From Chloroflexota bacterium (GTDB lineage Bacteria > Chloroflexota > Anaerolineae > Aggregatilineales > J027), in NCBI GenBank assembly GCA_013112715.1, contig JABFGB010000029.1, positions 16,986 to 80,985 on the forward strand: 64,000 nucleotides of DNA, in the 5' to 3' direction. The notes below the pieces were generated by a model. It did no database searches. It saw nothing but the letters and a program-made list of their open reading frames with translations, and was not told the DNA's origin. The translations under genes were made by a program, and so were the position numbers. Below are positions 18,401-27,951 of the stretch, in pieces. The first letter of the stretch is position 1; every line of letters begins with the position of its first letter.

Positions 18401-20050
18401 TTACACATTATATATCTGAGTAAACACCATCGGGCGGCGTTTGGTTTCGGTATACAGATGTTTTTTCACTGCTTCTTGAATGACCTGTTCACGATTGCCA
18501 TTCTTATATTCGCGGGTCAGTTGGCGTACCAACCCACGCACGCCATCAAAGAGTTCGTCGGAATCTTGCATGAACACAAAACCGCGTGACGTAATATCCG
18601 GGCCATTGATGACCTCCCCTGTGCGGTTGTTGACCAGTGCAGTGACCATCACAAAGCCATCTTGTCCCAGTGCTTCACGGTCGCGCATTACAGCTGGGCC
18701 AATATCACCAACGCCTGCCCCATCCACAAAAATGTAGCCGCCGGGGTAGCGATCCCCGATGCTCATTTCGGTCTTGGTAAATTCCAAGATGGTGCCGTTT
18801 TCCACGACAGCGATATTTTCGGCTGGAATGCCGAGGCTATAGGCAATATCGGCGTGGGCGTGCAATTGTCGCAGTTCGCCGTGAATCGGCACAAAGAAAC
18901 GTGGGCGCAGCAAGTTAATCAGCAACTTCATTTCTTCTTGGCTGGCGTGACCAGAAACATGCACCTGCGCTTTGGGGTCATAAATGACATGTGCCCCTTT
19001 TTGCAGTAGTTTGTTCATGGTGCGCGACACCACCTCTTCATTGCCGGGGATGGGATGGGCGGACATGACGACGGTATCCCCCGGCTCAATTTCAAGCTGG
19101 CGGTGATTACCAAAAGCCAATTTACTTAGGACGGCGGAAGGTTCGCCCTGTGCGCCTGTCGCCATAATCACCACTTGTTCGGGGGGCAGTTTCATACTTT
19201 CTTCGATGGAAATCAACTGGTCATCCGCAATTTGCAGATACCCCAAGCGGCGGGCGATTTTGACGTTCTCAGTCATCGAGTGGCCCGCGATGGCGATTTT
19301 ACGTCCATAGAATTCCGCCGTCGTCGCTACCTGCTGCACACGGGAAATCAGGGAGGCAAACGTCGCCACAATAATGCGGCCACGCGCCTCGCGGAAAACA
19401 CTGTCAAACGCGGCGTCAATCACGCTTTCCGAGGGTGTCCAACCCGGACGCTCCGAATTGGTGCTGTCGGCAAAGAGGGCCAACACGCCTTTTTCGGAAA
19501 GCAGTGCCATTTTTGCAAAATCGGTGGGCCAGCCGTCCACAGGCGTCTGGTCGAATTTGTAGTCGCCGGAATGCACGACCATACCCACTGGGGTTTCAAT
19601 GCCAAAGCCCACACAATCGGGGATGCTGTGGCTGACATGGAATGATTCCACCTTAAACACGCCAAATTGCAGCGTTTCACCCGCCTTAAAAACGTGCATG
19701 GGATGATCTTTCATTCCGCCGTTTTTCAGTTTGATACCAGCCAAACCACACGTCAGCGGTGTGCCATAGACGGGCACAGGAATCTTTTGCAAAATGTGGG
19801 TGATCGCGCCGATATGATCTTCATGCCCATGTGTCAGCAGCAAGGCGTGAATTTTGAGGCGGTCACGATTCTGAATGAGATAGTTGAAGTCGGGGATGAT
19901 ATAGTCAATGCCGAGCATGTCGTTTTCAGGGAACATGAGTCCGGCATCTACAATCACGACCTCGTTATTATATTCGAAGGCCGTCATGTTTTTGCCGACT
20001 TCGCCGAGTCCACCCAATGGGATGACCCGCAGTTTTTGAATATTTGCCAT
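18401..20050 (-). CDS. rnj: Ribonuclease J
   Basis: This 549-aa metallo-beta-lactamase/beta-CASP enzyme degrades and matures mRNA and rRNA by endonuclease and 5'-3' exonuclease activity. The start MANIQKLRVIPLGGLGEVGKN is typical. The zinc motif THGHEDH lies near residues 73-79, further metal ligands are in SHSIPD and HSGDYKFD, and the beta-CASP part has FADSTNSERPG and SGHAS. The ATG at 20050 is chosen over an in-frame TTG 9 bases upstream because the family begins there; AAGGAAAT precedes it. A tRNA-Cys gene lies upstream with its own promoter. Confidence 0.95.
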   Translation of the reverse strand: MANIQKLRVIPLGGLGEVGKNMTAFEYNNEVVIVDAGLMFPENDMLGIDYIIPDFNYLIQNRDRLKIHALLLTHGHEDHIGAITHILQKIPVPVYGTPLTCGLAGIKLKNGGMKDHPMHVFKAGETLQFGVFKVESFHVSHSIPDCVGFGIETPVGMVVHSGDYKFDQTPVDGWPTDFAKMALLSEKGVLALFADSTNSERPGWTPSESVIDAAFDSVFREARGRIIVATFASLISRVQQVATTAEFYGRKIAIAGHSMTENVKIARRLGYLQIADDQLISIEESMKLPPEQVVIMATGAQGEPSAVLSKLAFGNHRQLEIEPGDTVVMSAHPIPGNEEVVSRTMNKLLQKGAHVIYDPKAQVHVSGHASQEEMKLLINLLRPRFFVPIHGELRQLHAHADIAYSLGIPAENIAVVENGTILEFTKTEMSIGDRYPGGYIFVDGAGVGDIGPAVMRDREALGQDGFVMVTALVNNRTGEVINGPDITSRGFVFMQDSDELFDGVRGLVRQLTREYKNGNREQVIQEAVKKHLYTETKRRPMVFTQIYNV

Positions 20051-20250
20051 AAAGCGCAATTTCCTTTTTTACAATACGTGTACGATAGTCACCAGCAAAC
20101 CATTTTGAAAATGGTATTGAAGCCAAACAGAAAACAAACCCAAAGTCTGAGGAGATGACGGGGAAATCGTAATAGGCAAAAGCGGTAATACGACACGCCA
20201 AAACGAAGCAAACCGATTTGGCTGCCTATCATCTCTAGTTATAACTCCAA

Positions 20251-20295
20251 TACAAAACAAGCCCACTATCGGACAAACACGATTAGTAGGCTTGT
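20251..20295 (-). terminator. Probable terminator of tRNA-Cys
   Basis: On the minus strand ACAAGCC and GGCTTGT form a 7-bp stem with a 25-base loop, followed by TTTTGTA. It starts 11 bases downstream of the tRNA 3' end. Confidence 0.5.
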
Positions 20296-20305
20296 CTTGC
20301 AGCTG

Positions 20306-20377
20306 AGGCGACGATCGGAATCGAACCGATGATCAGGCTTTTGCAGAGCCTTGCCTTGTCCACTTGGCCACGTCGCC
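20306..20377 (-). tRNA. trnC: tRNA-Cys (GCA)
   Basis: The cloverleaf folds with acceptor GGCGACG/CGTCGCC, anticodon stem AGGCT/AGCCT and loop CTGCAAA, giving anticodon GCA. The T-arm is GGTTCGATTCC. The discriminator base is U73, as expected for Cys. The 3' CCA is not encoded. Confidence 0.96.
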
Positions 20378-20396
20378 ATAATTCATTCACAACTAA

Positions 20397-20425
20397 ACTA
20401 TAGCCCAAAATAGCTCAACTGTCCA
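20397..20425 (-). promoter_or_regulatory. Promoter of tRNA-Cys
   Basis: On the minus strand TGGACA (20420-20425) and TATAGT (20397-20402) are 17 bases apart, each one mismatch from consensus. The -10 box ends 19 bases before the tRNA 5' end. Confidence 0.75.
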
Positions 20426-20447
20426 GATAAAATTTCTATTAGAAACG

Positions 20448-21158
20448 TTAGCCCAAGTACGCCGAAATAATCTGAGGGTCATTTTGGAGTTCGGCGGCTG
20501 GCCCTTGATGTGAAATTGTGCCCCGCTCCAAAACATAGGCATAATCCGCAACCTTCAAGGCCTTACGCGCATTTTGCTCCACCAGCAAAATCGTCGTGCC
20601 GTGTGCCTTAATATCTTGAATAATTCGGAATACCTCATTCACCAACAGCGGCGCAAGGCCCATACTCGGCTCATCTAGCATCAACAAACGGGGACGCATC
20701 ATCAGCGCACGCCCGACGGCTAACATTTGCTGTTCGCCCCCACTCAGTGATCCGGCTTTTTGACGACGGCGTTCTTTTAGGCGGGGGAAACGGGCAAAGA
20801 TATTTTCGATGTCGTGTTGAACCTCACGGTCACGTCGTTTATACGCACCCATCTGCAAATTTTCAAGCACGGTCATCGGTGCAATGATTTGGCGACCTTC
20901 GGGAACTTGGACAAGCCCCAAACGGCTTACGCGATCAGGACGCATCCCGCTAATGTCTTGCCCATCAAACCAGATTTGCCCAGAACGGCGTTTGACAATC
21001 CCACTTAGCGCGTTAAGGGTTGTGCTTTTACCTGCCCCATTCGCCCCAATCAAGGTGACAACCTGTCCTGCCTCAACCTTAAACGAAATTCCGCGCAAGG
21101 CGACAATTGCACCATAACTAACACTCAAGTCTTTAACTTCTAGGAGTGGTGTGGTCAT
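20448..21158 (-). CDS. livF: Branched-chain amino-acid ABC transporter ATPase LivF
   Basis: The 236-aa ATPase has Walker A GANGAGKST near residue 38, an LSGGEQQMLAVGRAL signature and Walker B LLMLDEPSMGL. The text after it (VEQNARKALKVADYAYVLERG) is characteristic of LivF. It energises uptake with LivG at the inner face of the membrane. It is the last gene of the liv cluster and overlaps the end of livG by 4 bases. Confidence 0.93.
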   Translation of the reverse strand: MTTPLLEVKDLSVSYGAIVALRGISFKVEAGQVVTLIGANGAGKSTTLNALSGIVKRRSGQIWFDGQDISGMRPDRVSRLGLVQVPEGRQIIAPMTVLENLQMGAYKRRDREVQHDIENIFARFPRLKERRRQKAGSLSGGEQQMLAVGRALMMRPRLLMLDEPSMGLAPLLVNEVFRIIQDIKAHGTTILLVEQNARKALKVADYAYVLERGTISHQGPAAELQNDPQIISAYLG

Positions 21159-21916
21159 TCCCCCTCCTCCTGACCCAGATAGGCTTCAACCACCACCGGA
21201 TTATTTTTGATTTCTTGATGGGTACCATGCGCGATGATTTGCCCGAAATTTAGCACATAGATTTCATCACAAACTTGGGCAATCAACGACATATCGTGTT
21301 CAACCACCATGAGGGTTTTGCCCTCAGCTTTCATGCGTAAAATCTGCTCCCCCAATTCGGCGGTTTCGACGGGGTTCATGCCTGCGGTGGGTTCATCCAG
21401 CAAGATTAACTTTGGATTAGTCGCCAACGCGCGGGCCATTTCTAAGCGCCGCTGATCGCCATAGGGCAGATTTCCAGCCAACACAGTGGCATTTTGCTCA
21501 AGGTGAAATCGCTTTAGGAGTTGCAAGGCATTTTCGCGCAGGCGTTCATTTTCACGGCGATGGCGGGGTGTCTGAACGAGTGAATCTATCAAGTTAGCCT
21601 TCCCCAAACCGTGCTGGGCGACCACCAAATTTTCGAGGACGGTCATTTCGCCAAACAAGCGAATATTCTGATAGGTGCGGGCCATGCCAAGCGCGGCGAT
21701 GCGGTGGGCAGGTTTTTTTTGGATGGGCGTACCACCAAACTCGATTTCGCCAGCGGTAGGATGATCGAGACCTGTCATACAGTTAATCAGGGTGGTCTTA
21801 CCTGCGCCGTTTGGCCCAATTAGACCCACAATTTGACCCGCCGGGATGTGCATGGCGACATTTTGTAGGGCCATCAAGCCGCCAAATTGTCGGGAGATGT
21901 GTTTAAGCACCAGCAT
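21155..21916 (-). CDS. livG: Branched-chain amino-acid ABC transporter ATPase LivG
   Basis: This is the second ATPase of the transporter, about 253 aa from the ATG at 21916, which yields the family-typical MLVLKHISRQFGGLMALQNV. A start 34 codons further upstream would only extend into livM and is unlikely. Seen are Walker A GPNGAGKTT, the Q-loop region GMARTYQNIRLFGEMTVLENL, the variant signature LPYGDQRRLEMARAL in place of LSGGQ (normal for LivG), and LILLDEPTAGMNP. The start overlaps the livM end by 14 bases. Confidence 0.92.
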   Translation of the reverse strand: MLVLKHISRQFGGLMALQNVAMHIPAGQIVGLIGPNGAGKTTLINCMTGLDHPTAGEIEFGGTPIQKKPAHRIAALGMARTYQNIRLFGEMTVLENLVVAQHGLGKANLIDSLVQTPRHRRENERLRENALQLLKRFHLEQNATVLAGNLPYGDQRRLEMARALATNPKLILLDEPTAGMNPVETAELGEQILRMKAEGKTLMVVEHDMSLIAQVCDEIYVLNFGQIIAHGTHQEIKNNPVVVEAYLGQEEGE

Positions 21917-22865
21917 CGGCGGTCTTGCCTTTGTTGATGAAATTAATAATACGACCAACCGTCTTGCGGACACTGCGCCACAGGGCCGGATCACCCAAGC
22001 CACCGGGGAGATAGGCAATAAAAATGAGCAGCACTACGCCGTTAATTAGCCCGGTATATTCTTTGAGGGGGCGCAGCACTTCGGGTAGGGCGGTGAGCGC
22101 CAATCCGCCGAGAATTGGGCCATACCAACTTGAAATCCCACCCAAAACCGAATAGGCCAGAATATCTACTGCTGTTCCAAAGCCATAACTACCCGGTTGG
22201 ATAATCCGTGAGAGGTGTCCACTAAACCCACCCCCCAAGCCTGCCATCATCGCTCCAAGAATGAAGGCGGCATTTTTATAGTAAACCACGTTGATGCCTT
22301 GACTGGCGGCGACATTCTCATCTTGACGGATAGCTGCTAGTGCCCGTCCGAAACGCGAACGGTGCATTCGTATCATAAAATAGCTGAGAATGATAACCGT
22401 CACAACCAAATATTCCAGCTTGGTTTCAACCGGAATCCCTGTGATACCCAGCGGCCCATTGGTGATTTTAGGCGGTTCGGATTCCATATGCAGACGGGTA
22501 TAGGCCTCGGCAATGATCTTGTCCAAGTTGAGAATCATAATGCGGGTAATCTCAACAAAGCCGATGGTGGCAATCGCCAAATAAATATCACGCAATCGCA
22601 ACACAGGCAGGCCAATGGGAATGGCGATTAATCCAGCGGCGACCATACCCGCCAAAATTGCAGGGAGAAAAGGCCAGTCGTGACTCTGTGTCAAGATGAC
22701 CGATACATACGAGCCAATTGCCATAAATCCCGCGTTTGCCAGCGAAAACATCCCGCCATAGAGCGTTAGATAGATGCTCATGGCGAGAATCGCATTCACA
22801 AACATCAAGGTGATGACAAATTCGTTGAGGCCAATCGAAGCGAGGGCATCTGAAACAAATCCCAT
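21903..22865 (-). CDS. livM: Branched-chain amino-acid ABC transporter permease LivM
   Basis: The 320-aa inner-membrane permease has about eight hydrophobic segments and the family motif GRALAAIRQDENVAASQGINV near the cytoplasmic loop that contacts the ATPase. AYSVLGGISSWYGPILGG is the usual permease signature near the C-terminus. It follows livH after 8 bases and overlaps livG. It forms the translocation pore with LivH. Confidence 0.92.
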   Translation of the reverse strand: MGFVSDALASIGLNEFVITLMFVNAILAMSIYLTLYGGMFSLANAGFMAIGSYVSVILTQSHDWPFLPAILAGMVAAGLIAIPIGLPVLRLRDIYLAIATIGFVEITRIMILNLDKIIAEAYTRLHMESEPPKITNGPLGITGIPVETKLEYLVVTVIILSYFMIRMHRSRFGRALAAIRQDENVAASQGINVVYYKNAAFILGAMMAGLGGGFSGHLSRIIQPGSYGFGTAVDILAYSVLGGISSWYGPILGGLALTALPEVLRPLKEYTGLINGVVLLIFIAYLPGGLGDPALWRSVRKTVGRIINFINKGKTADAGA

Positions 22866-22873
22866 ATTCCCCC

Positions 22874-23908
22874 CTAAGCGCGTTTGACCGTTGCTTCGCC
22901 CAAGAGACCTTGAGGTCGAAACAACAAAATCAGAAATAAAGCAACAAACGGCAGGGCATCTTTGAGCCAGCTATAGCCAATCGCGGTGGCGTAGACTTCA
23001 AAGGCGGCAACCAACAAGCCGCCCAAAACCGCCCCACGAATACTCCCCAATCCACCTAAGACAATCACAGTTAACCCCTTAAGAGCCATTTCATCCCCAG
23101 TGAAGGGAGTCAGGGAGGGATAGGCCAACGCATACAACACGCCTGCTGCCCCGGCCAACGCACCCGCAAGAAAAAAGGTCAGACGAAAAATGCCGCCAAC
23201 ACTAATGCTCAAGAGGCCCGCCACTTTCTGGTTAAAGGCGACGACACGCATGGCCTTACCTGTTTTGGTGCGGGCCACCAAATATTGCAGCAGAAACATC
23301 AGGGCAAACGCAATGACCACAATCGAGACTTGCAGCGGAGTAATCCGAAACTCCGCCCCCAACCAACCAATCGTATAGGGTCGGGCGACAGTGGCTTCAT
23401 AGGGTAGTTCTTTGAGCGTGGTACGTGGAAAACGCTCCGGGGATGTGCCAAATTCGAGTTGGGCCAGATTGACCAACACCGCCGACGCGCCGAGGCTGCT
23501 GATTAACTGCGAAATACGCGGGGCATTACGCCGACGGAGTGGGGCAAAAGCAATTAAATCTACTAAAACACCGATAATCCCCCCACCCAACATCGCCAGA
23601 GGCAAGGTGTAATAAATCGGGACATCATAGCGAATGACCGACATCACCCCGATATAGCCACCCCACATAAACACCGCACTATGGGAGAGATTCAACACAC
23701 CCAAGATACTAAATACTAGGGCATAGCCCAACGCAAACAGGCTATAAACACTGCCAACCCAAATGACGGTGGTAAGGTGCTGCTCTGGACTTAGCACTTT
23801 TTTGTCGAGAATATCTGGCAGTTCATAGGCCAAAAGTGCAAGACCAAGCATCACCAGTGCAGTAATTGCAGCAGATTTAAGTTTCAAAACGGGATTTGAT
23901 GCTTGCAT
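22874..23908 (-). CDS. livH: Branched-chain amino-acid ABC transporter permease LivH
   Basis: The 344-aa permease has an N-terminal helix (ITALVMLGLALLAY), several further helices, the loop GKAMRVVAFNQKVAGLLSI that resembles the ATPase-contact motif, and TVIVLGGLGSIRGAVLGGLLV. It is longer at the N-terminus than the roughly 290 residues common for LivH. A hairpin terminator separates it from the binding-protein gene, so expression may be lower than that of livK. Confidence 0.9.
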   Translation of the reverse strand: MQASNPVLKLKSAAITALVMLGLALLAYELPDILDKKVLSPEQHLTTVIWVGSVYSLFALGYALVFSILGVLNLSHSAVFMWGGYIGVMSVIRYDVPIYYTLPLAMLGGGIIGVLVDLIAFAPLRRRNAPRISQLISSLGASAVLVNLAQLEFGTSPERFPRTTLKELPYEATVARPYTIGWLGAEFRITPLQVSIVVIAFALMFLLQYLVARTKTGKAMRVVAFNQKVAGLLSISVGGIFRLTFFLAGALAGAAGVLYALAYPSLTPFTGDEMALKGLTVIVLGGLGSIRGAVLGGLLVAAFEVYATAIGYSWLKDALPFVALFLILLFRPQGLLGEATVKRA

Positions 23909-23940
23909 AAGATTTTTTGACAGTCAGTCTATTAATTCAT

Positions 23941-23975
23941 AAAAAAGAGGCAGGCCCCTTACAACCTGCCTTCTT
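23941..23975 (-). terminator. Hairpin terminator/attenuator between livK and livH
   Basis: On the minus strand AGGCAGG and CCTGCCT pair perfectly (plus-strand arms 23948-23954 and 23965-23971), followed by CTTTTTTATG. Partial read-through would give more binding protein than permease, as known for many ABC operons. Confidence 0.75.
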
Positions 23976-24031
23976 TTGGATTCCTACCTAAACTCGGTTG
24001 AAGGGATGCCTCTAGTTACACCCCCCAACCC

Positions 24032-25300
24032 TTATTCACCGAATACTTCTGCCGCCGATTCTTCGGTCAACAGCAAATATTGTCCATCTTTGATGATTTG
24101 GGCAACAGGCTCGTGTTCTGGCAGGCCGTCTTCATCAAAGGAGAATGTTCCGAGCGGGGTTTCAAAATCGGCTGTGGTAGCGAGCGCTTCTAACACCGCA
24201 GCCGGGTCAGCGGAGTCGGCACAGCGAATGGCCGTCGCAACGACCCATGTGCCTGTATAGGCTTGCACTGCGAATTGGTCAGCGGGGGTGCCGTATTCTT
24301 CTTCATATTTGGCGGTGAAGGCCGTGCTGATTTCGTTCTGGCGGGCCACATTCCACGCACCACCTACAACCACGCCATTGGCATCCGTACCAGCACCGCG
24401 ATCTTCGGAGGCGATGCCGGGGGTGTTGAATCCATTACCACCGATGATGGGTCCAGTGTAACCCAGTTGGCTGCGGGCCTGTTCCAGCAGTGGCACAATT
24501 TCAGCAGCCAGCGCAGAAACCACAATCGCATCGGGGTTAGCTGCAATGATATTGGTCAACTGCGCGGTGAAATCCACGTCACCTGTCGCAAAAGTTTCAG
24601 TCGCCACGATTTCAACGCCATTTTCTTCCAATGCCGAAACGAATACTTCATAGGCACTGGCGGTGAATTGGTCGTTGTCGCTGTACATGATCCCAACGGT
24701 TTCGATACCGAGAATATCCACGACTTGTTCAACCGTGCCGGGGATCACTTTGGATTCGGGCAGACTGATGCGACGGAAATAGGCCCCACCATCGCCATAG
24801 CTGGCGGCAAAATCAGTTTCCATACCCGTGCGGGTGTTGCTGACGCCGACCACAGGAATGAGAGGATCACCGGATTCTTGACGTTCCGTCCCAAAGGCAA
24901 CCGGGTCAGCCGCCATCGCTTGATTGGAGAGGGTTGGCCCGATAATGGCTGAAACATCTTCGGCCACCAAGTTGGTGAAAGCCGAAATCGCGGTTTCAGG
25001 GGTGCTGCCTGCATCTTCGGTGACGGCGACGAGGGTCGCCTCACCCAAATAGCCGCTTTCATTAATTTCAGCAATCGCCAATTCAACGGCTTGTTGTTGG
25101 GGCACACCATAAATCGCGGCGGCTTCGCTTTGGGCAAAGGCAACCCCAATTTTCACTTCACCGGATAGGTTGGCCGGATCAGCGCAGGTATCCCATGCAC
25201 CAATGAGGGGACGTTCCCCATCATCTTGAGCCACCGCGCCTAATGGCAGGGCGAGTGTGGTAATGAGGACAAAAACGAACAGCAAATTTTTACTTCGCAT
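24032..25300 (-). CDS. Branched-chain amino-acid-type ABC transporter substrate-binding protein (LivK-like)
   Basis: The 422-aa type I periplasmic-binding-fold protein has a signal peptide (MRSKNLLFVFVLITTLALPLGAVAQ, described here by its ends: Lys-rich start, hydrophobic core, cleavage after VAQ). Family features are VKIGVAFAQSEAAAIYG, AVELAIAEINESG and IIGPTLSNQAMA. No lipobox cysteine is evident, so it would need wall or membrane association by other means. The mature N-terminus is acidic. It is the first and probably most highly expressed gene of the transporter operon. The ligand may be an amino acid, amide or urea. Confidence 0.9.
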   Translation of the reverse strand: MRSKNLLFVFVLITTLALPLGAVAQDDGERPLIGAWDTCADPANLSGEVKIGVAFAQSEAAAIYGVPQQQAVELAIAEINESGYLGEATLVAVTEDAGSTPETAISAFTNLVAEDVSAIIGPTLSNQAMAADPVAFGTERQESGDPLIPVVGVSNTRTGMETDFAASYGDGGAYFRRISLPESKVIPGTVEQVVDILGIETVGIMYSDNDQFTASAYEVFVSALEENGVEIVATETFATGDVDFTAQLTNIIAANPDAIVVSALAAEIVPLLEQARSQLGYTGPIIGGNGFNTPGIASEDRGAGTDANGVVVGGAWNVARQNEISTAFTAKYEEEYGTPADQFAVQAYTGTWVVATAIRCADSADPAAVLEALATTADFETPLGTFSFDEDGLPEHEPVAQIIKDGQYLLLTEESAAEVFGE

Positions 25301-25357
25301 AAGGGAAAAACTCTCCTTTTAAAAGAATCTAGCGTCCACGCATAATGGATAATATTC

Positions 25358-25386
25358 ATTATAGTTTCGGCAGGGCGGGGATGCAA
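25358..25386 (-). promoter_or_regulatory. Promoter of the liv operon
   Basis: On the minus strand TTGCAT (25381-25386) and a perfect TATAAT (25358-25363) are 17 bases apart, 57 bases before the livK start. AGGAG precedes the livK ATG. The -35 box lies 10 bases past the end of the ABC-F gene, which reads in the same direction. Confidence 0.8.
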
Positions 25387-25395
25387 AAATTTCTC

Positions 25396-27306
25396 CTACG
25401 CGAGGCTGTCCCATTCCTGCATCGTCGCATCAAGAGCGGCTTCCGTCTCGGTATACTGTTGACCCAAGCGGGATACCTCTTGCACTTTTCCGGCGGCGCT
25501 GGCGATTTCGAGATTATCTAAAATGGTCTGCAATTCGACTTCTAATTTATGAATCTGGGTCTCAAGTTCGGCAAGGCGTTTGGTGCGTTGAAATTGGGAA
25601 AGGCCACTGGGGTGTTTTTCGGCGACGGGTTTGGCTTGGCGACCATTATTTTTAGTGGATGGATTGACAGCCTCGGCCAATTTTGCCGCCTCTTGCTCGC
25701 GCAGGGTCACATAATCATGATACGCCCCCTGAAAAATGGTCATACCGTCTTGGCGTACCGCCCAAATCTGCGTGGCAAGAGCGTCAATCAGATAACGATC
25801 ATGGCTCACCAGCAAGATCGTGCCGTCAAAGTCCGCCAGTACATTTTGCAGAATTTCTTGTGAAGCAATATCGAGATGATTGGTCGGCTCGTCGAGTAAC
25901 AGTACATTGGCCCCCGCCAGCGATAGTTTTGCCAGCGCCAAGCGTCCGCGCTCCCCACCTGACAAGGTACTGATTTGGCGGTAGACGTCATCCCCGGTGA
26001 ATAAATAGGCCGCCAGATAATTACGAGCTTGGCTGATGGGCATATCTTTGGTTTGCAGGATTTCTTCAAGCAGGGTGTTTTCGGCATTTAGACCCTCGTG
26101 GGCCTGTGCGAAATAACCGATTTCGACCCGCGCCCCCCATTGATATTGACCTTGCAGGGGTTGAAGTGTGCCCAAAATCGTTTTCAAGAAGGTGGATTTG
26201 CCCGACCCATTTGGCCCGATAATCGCCGCGACCTCACCGCGCATCAGCAAAATTTCAGACACATCAAACAGGGGTTGGTCGGCATCGGGATAGCCGACTG
26301 CCATACCCTTTGTTTTAAAGACTTCATTGCCTGTACGGGAGGCTTCCAGACGCATATGCAGTTTTTGTTTGGTCTGGGGGCGCTTTTTAACCCAATCCCC
26401 CTCTTTAATCAGGCGTTCCAAGCGGCGGCGGCGACCTTTGGCTTGATTGGTATTCTGCCCCGCGATATTCCGAGCGATGTAGTCCTGCTCTTTTTTGATA
26501 AATTCCTGTTGGGCCTCATATTCTTTTAACATGCGCTCGTGGCGTTCTTGGCGCTGCTGGACATAATGGCTGTAATTGCCGTGATAGGTGTCCAATTCAC
26601 CAAATTCGAGTTCCCAGATGACATTGACCACCTTATCCATAAAATAGCGGTCATGGCTCACCAGCAACAGCGCCCCCTGCCATGTTTTGAGATACCCTTC
26701 CAGCCATTCAACGGCATTAATATCGAGGTGGTTGGTGGGTTCGTCTAGCACCAGCAATTCGGGATTTTCGAGCAGCAGGCGGGCCAATAATGCGCGGGTG
26801 ACTTGCCCCCCAGATAGTAACGTCAGGGGGCGTGAAAATTCATCCTGTTTAAACCCCAACCCCATCAAAACACGCTTGATTTCGGTCTCATAGGTATAGC
26901 CGCCCGCCTCTTGAAAGGCTTCTTGGGCCACACCATACCGTCGCAGTAATTCATCATGATCGCCATTATTCGCACTCTCGGCAAGGGCATGTTCCAATTC
27001 GGTCAATTTGGCTTGTTGGGCCAAGAGAGGCTCAAACGCGGTCAGCATTTCTTCCCAGATGGTACGATTACCCGTCAATTTGGGGCGCTGTGGTAGAAAG
27101 CCGATTTTTAGACCGCGCTTGGTTTCGACCTTGCCTGTGGTGGGTTCGTCATTGCCAATCAGGATATTCAGAAGGGTGGTTTTGCCTGCCCCATTTGGCC
27201 CGACGAGTGCAATTTTGGCATGGTTGGGGATAGCAACCGAGATGCCGCCAAAAAGTTCATCGGGGCCAAATGCTTTGCTGACATGAATAGCGGTGAGTAC
27301 GGACAT
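25396..27306 (-). CDS. ABC-F family ATPase (ribosome-associated type)
   Basis: The 636-aa soluble protein has two ABC cassettes and no membrane helices. Cassette 1 has Walker A GPNGAGKTT, LSGGQVTRALLARLL and LLVLDEPTNHLD. Cassette 2 has GPNGSGKST, LSGGERGRLALAKL and VLLLDEPTNHLD. A charged linker (about residues 240-310) rich in Arg/Lys/Glu separates them, and a C-terminal coiled coil (about 570-636) resembles the Uup/YdiF type. ABC-F proteins act on the ribosome in translation or antibiotic protection; the subgroup is not fixed here. Confidence 0.92.
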   Translation of the reverse strand: MSVLTAIHVSKAFGPDELFGGISVAIPNHAKIALVGPNGAGKTTLLNILIGNDEPTTGKVETKRGLKIGFLPQRPKLTGNRTIWEEMLTAFEPLLAQQAKLTELEHALAESANNGDHDELLRRYGVAQEAFQEAGGYTYETEIKRVLMGLGFKQDEFSRPLTLLSGGQVTRALLARLLLENPELLVLDEPTNHLDINAVEWLEGYLKTWQGALLLVSHDRYFMDKVVNVIWELEFGELDTYHGNYSHYVQQRQERHERMLKEYEAQQEFIKKEQDYIARNIAGQNTNQAKGRRRRLERLIKEGDWVKKRPQTKQKLHMRLEASRTGNEVFKTKGMAVGYPDADQPLFDVSEILLMRGEVAAIIGPNGSGKSTFLKTILGTLQPLQGQYQWGARVEIGYFAQAHEGLNAENTLLEEILQTKDMPISQARNYLAAYLFTGDDVYRQISTLSGGERGRLALAKLSLAGANVLLLDEPTNHLDIASQEILQNVLADFDGTILLVSHDRYLIDALATQIWAVRQDGMTIFQGAYHDYVTLREQEAAKLAEAVNPSTKNNGRQAKPVAEKHPSGLSQFQRTKRLAELETQIHKLEVELQTILDNLEIASAAGKVQEVSRLGQQYTETEAALDATMQEWDSLA

Positions 27307-27423
27307 GCTGCTGAGAAGTCCTAGCCTCTGTAATACAATAGATAGTGACTACGAGTTTTGCAGAAATTGTGGATTTGTTCAAGCCGATTTTCGAGTTACC
27401 ACAACTGAAAATGGAGGCGGGTG

Positions 27424-27945
27424 GTGAAAATGATGAAAAAGTCTGGCTCTATTATCGCCTTACTTTGGCTTTCATATCTGCTCATAAGCTGTAATTCAAA
27501 TTCATCCGACAATCCTCCACTTATAGGAGGGGATGAGATACTTAGGGTATATACACAGGAATACGTCCCACCTTTACCAGATTTTATTGACCAAATTTCT
27601 TATTACGAACTAAAACAAGATCGGCTTCGAATATGTGTCTATGTTTCTCAAAGAGAGGTATGGGAATCAGGGGACTACGCAGAAACCCTAAATGACAAAA
27701 TAAGGCTAAACTCAGAGTTAACCATTGATGGTGAAATAAGCCCTCTTGATTTCGAATCATGCTTGATACCGGGCAATTTATGGGTCAATCATAATGACAA
27801 AGGGACGTTAGTTGGTACTTATGGTGATCCAACATGCGTCTGCACAACTATACAACTAGACAAAGCCGAACACGAAGGCTCTATCCAAATCAAAATGCCA
27901 TCACAGGTAGAATATTCTTATTCTTGGAAGTTTGAGGCAAAATAA
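27424..27945 (+). CDS. Putative lipoprotein, AT-rich, unknown function
   Basis: The protein is about 173 aa. A lysine-rich start (KMMKKSG) and hydrophobic core end in a lipobox, LLISC, with the lipid-anchored Cys near residue 25, so it should sit on the outer face of the membrane. The body has no family I recognise; it contains four further cysteines, including a CVC pair near the end. GGAGG at 27413-27417 fits the GTG at 27424; an ATG at 27430 is the alternative. Base use is visibly more AT-rich than in its neighbours, suggesting a different origin. It stands alone between ABC-F and the FHA gene. Confidence 0.7.
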   Translation: MKMMKKSGSIIALLWLSYLLISCNSNSSDNPPLIGGDEILRVYTQEYVPPLPDFIDQISYYELKQDRLRICVYVSQREVWESGDYAETLNDKIRLNSELTIDGEISPLDFESCLIPGNLWVNHNDKGTLVGTYGDPTCVCTTIQLDKAEHEGSIQIKMPSQVEYSYSWKFEAK

Positions 27946-27951
27946 GCACTA

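Noticed and set aside
24263..24952. 229-codon open frame antisense to the livK-like gene
   Set aside because: It is entirely within the binding-protein gene, has no initiation signal, and its composition mirrors the sense codons.
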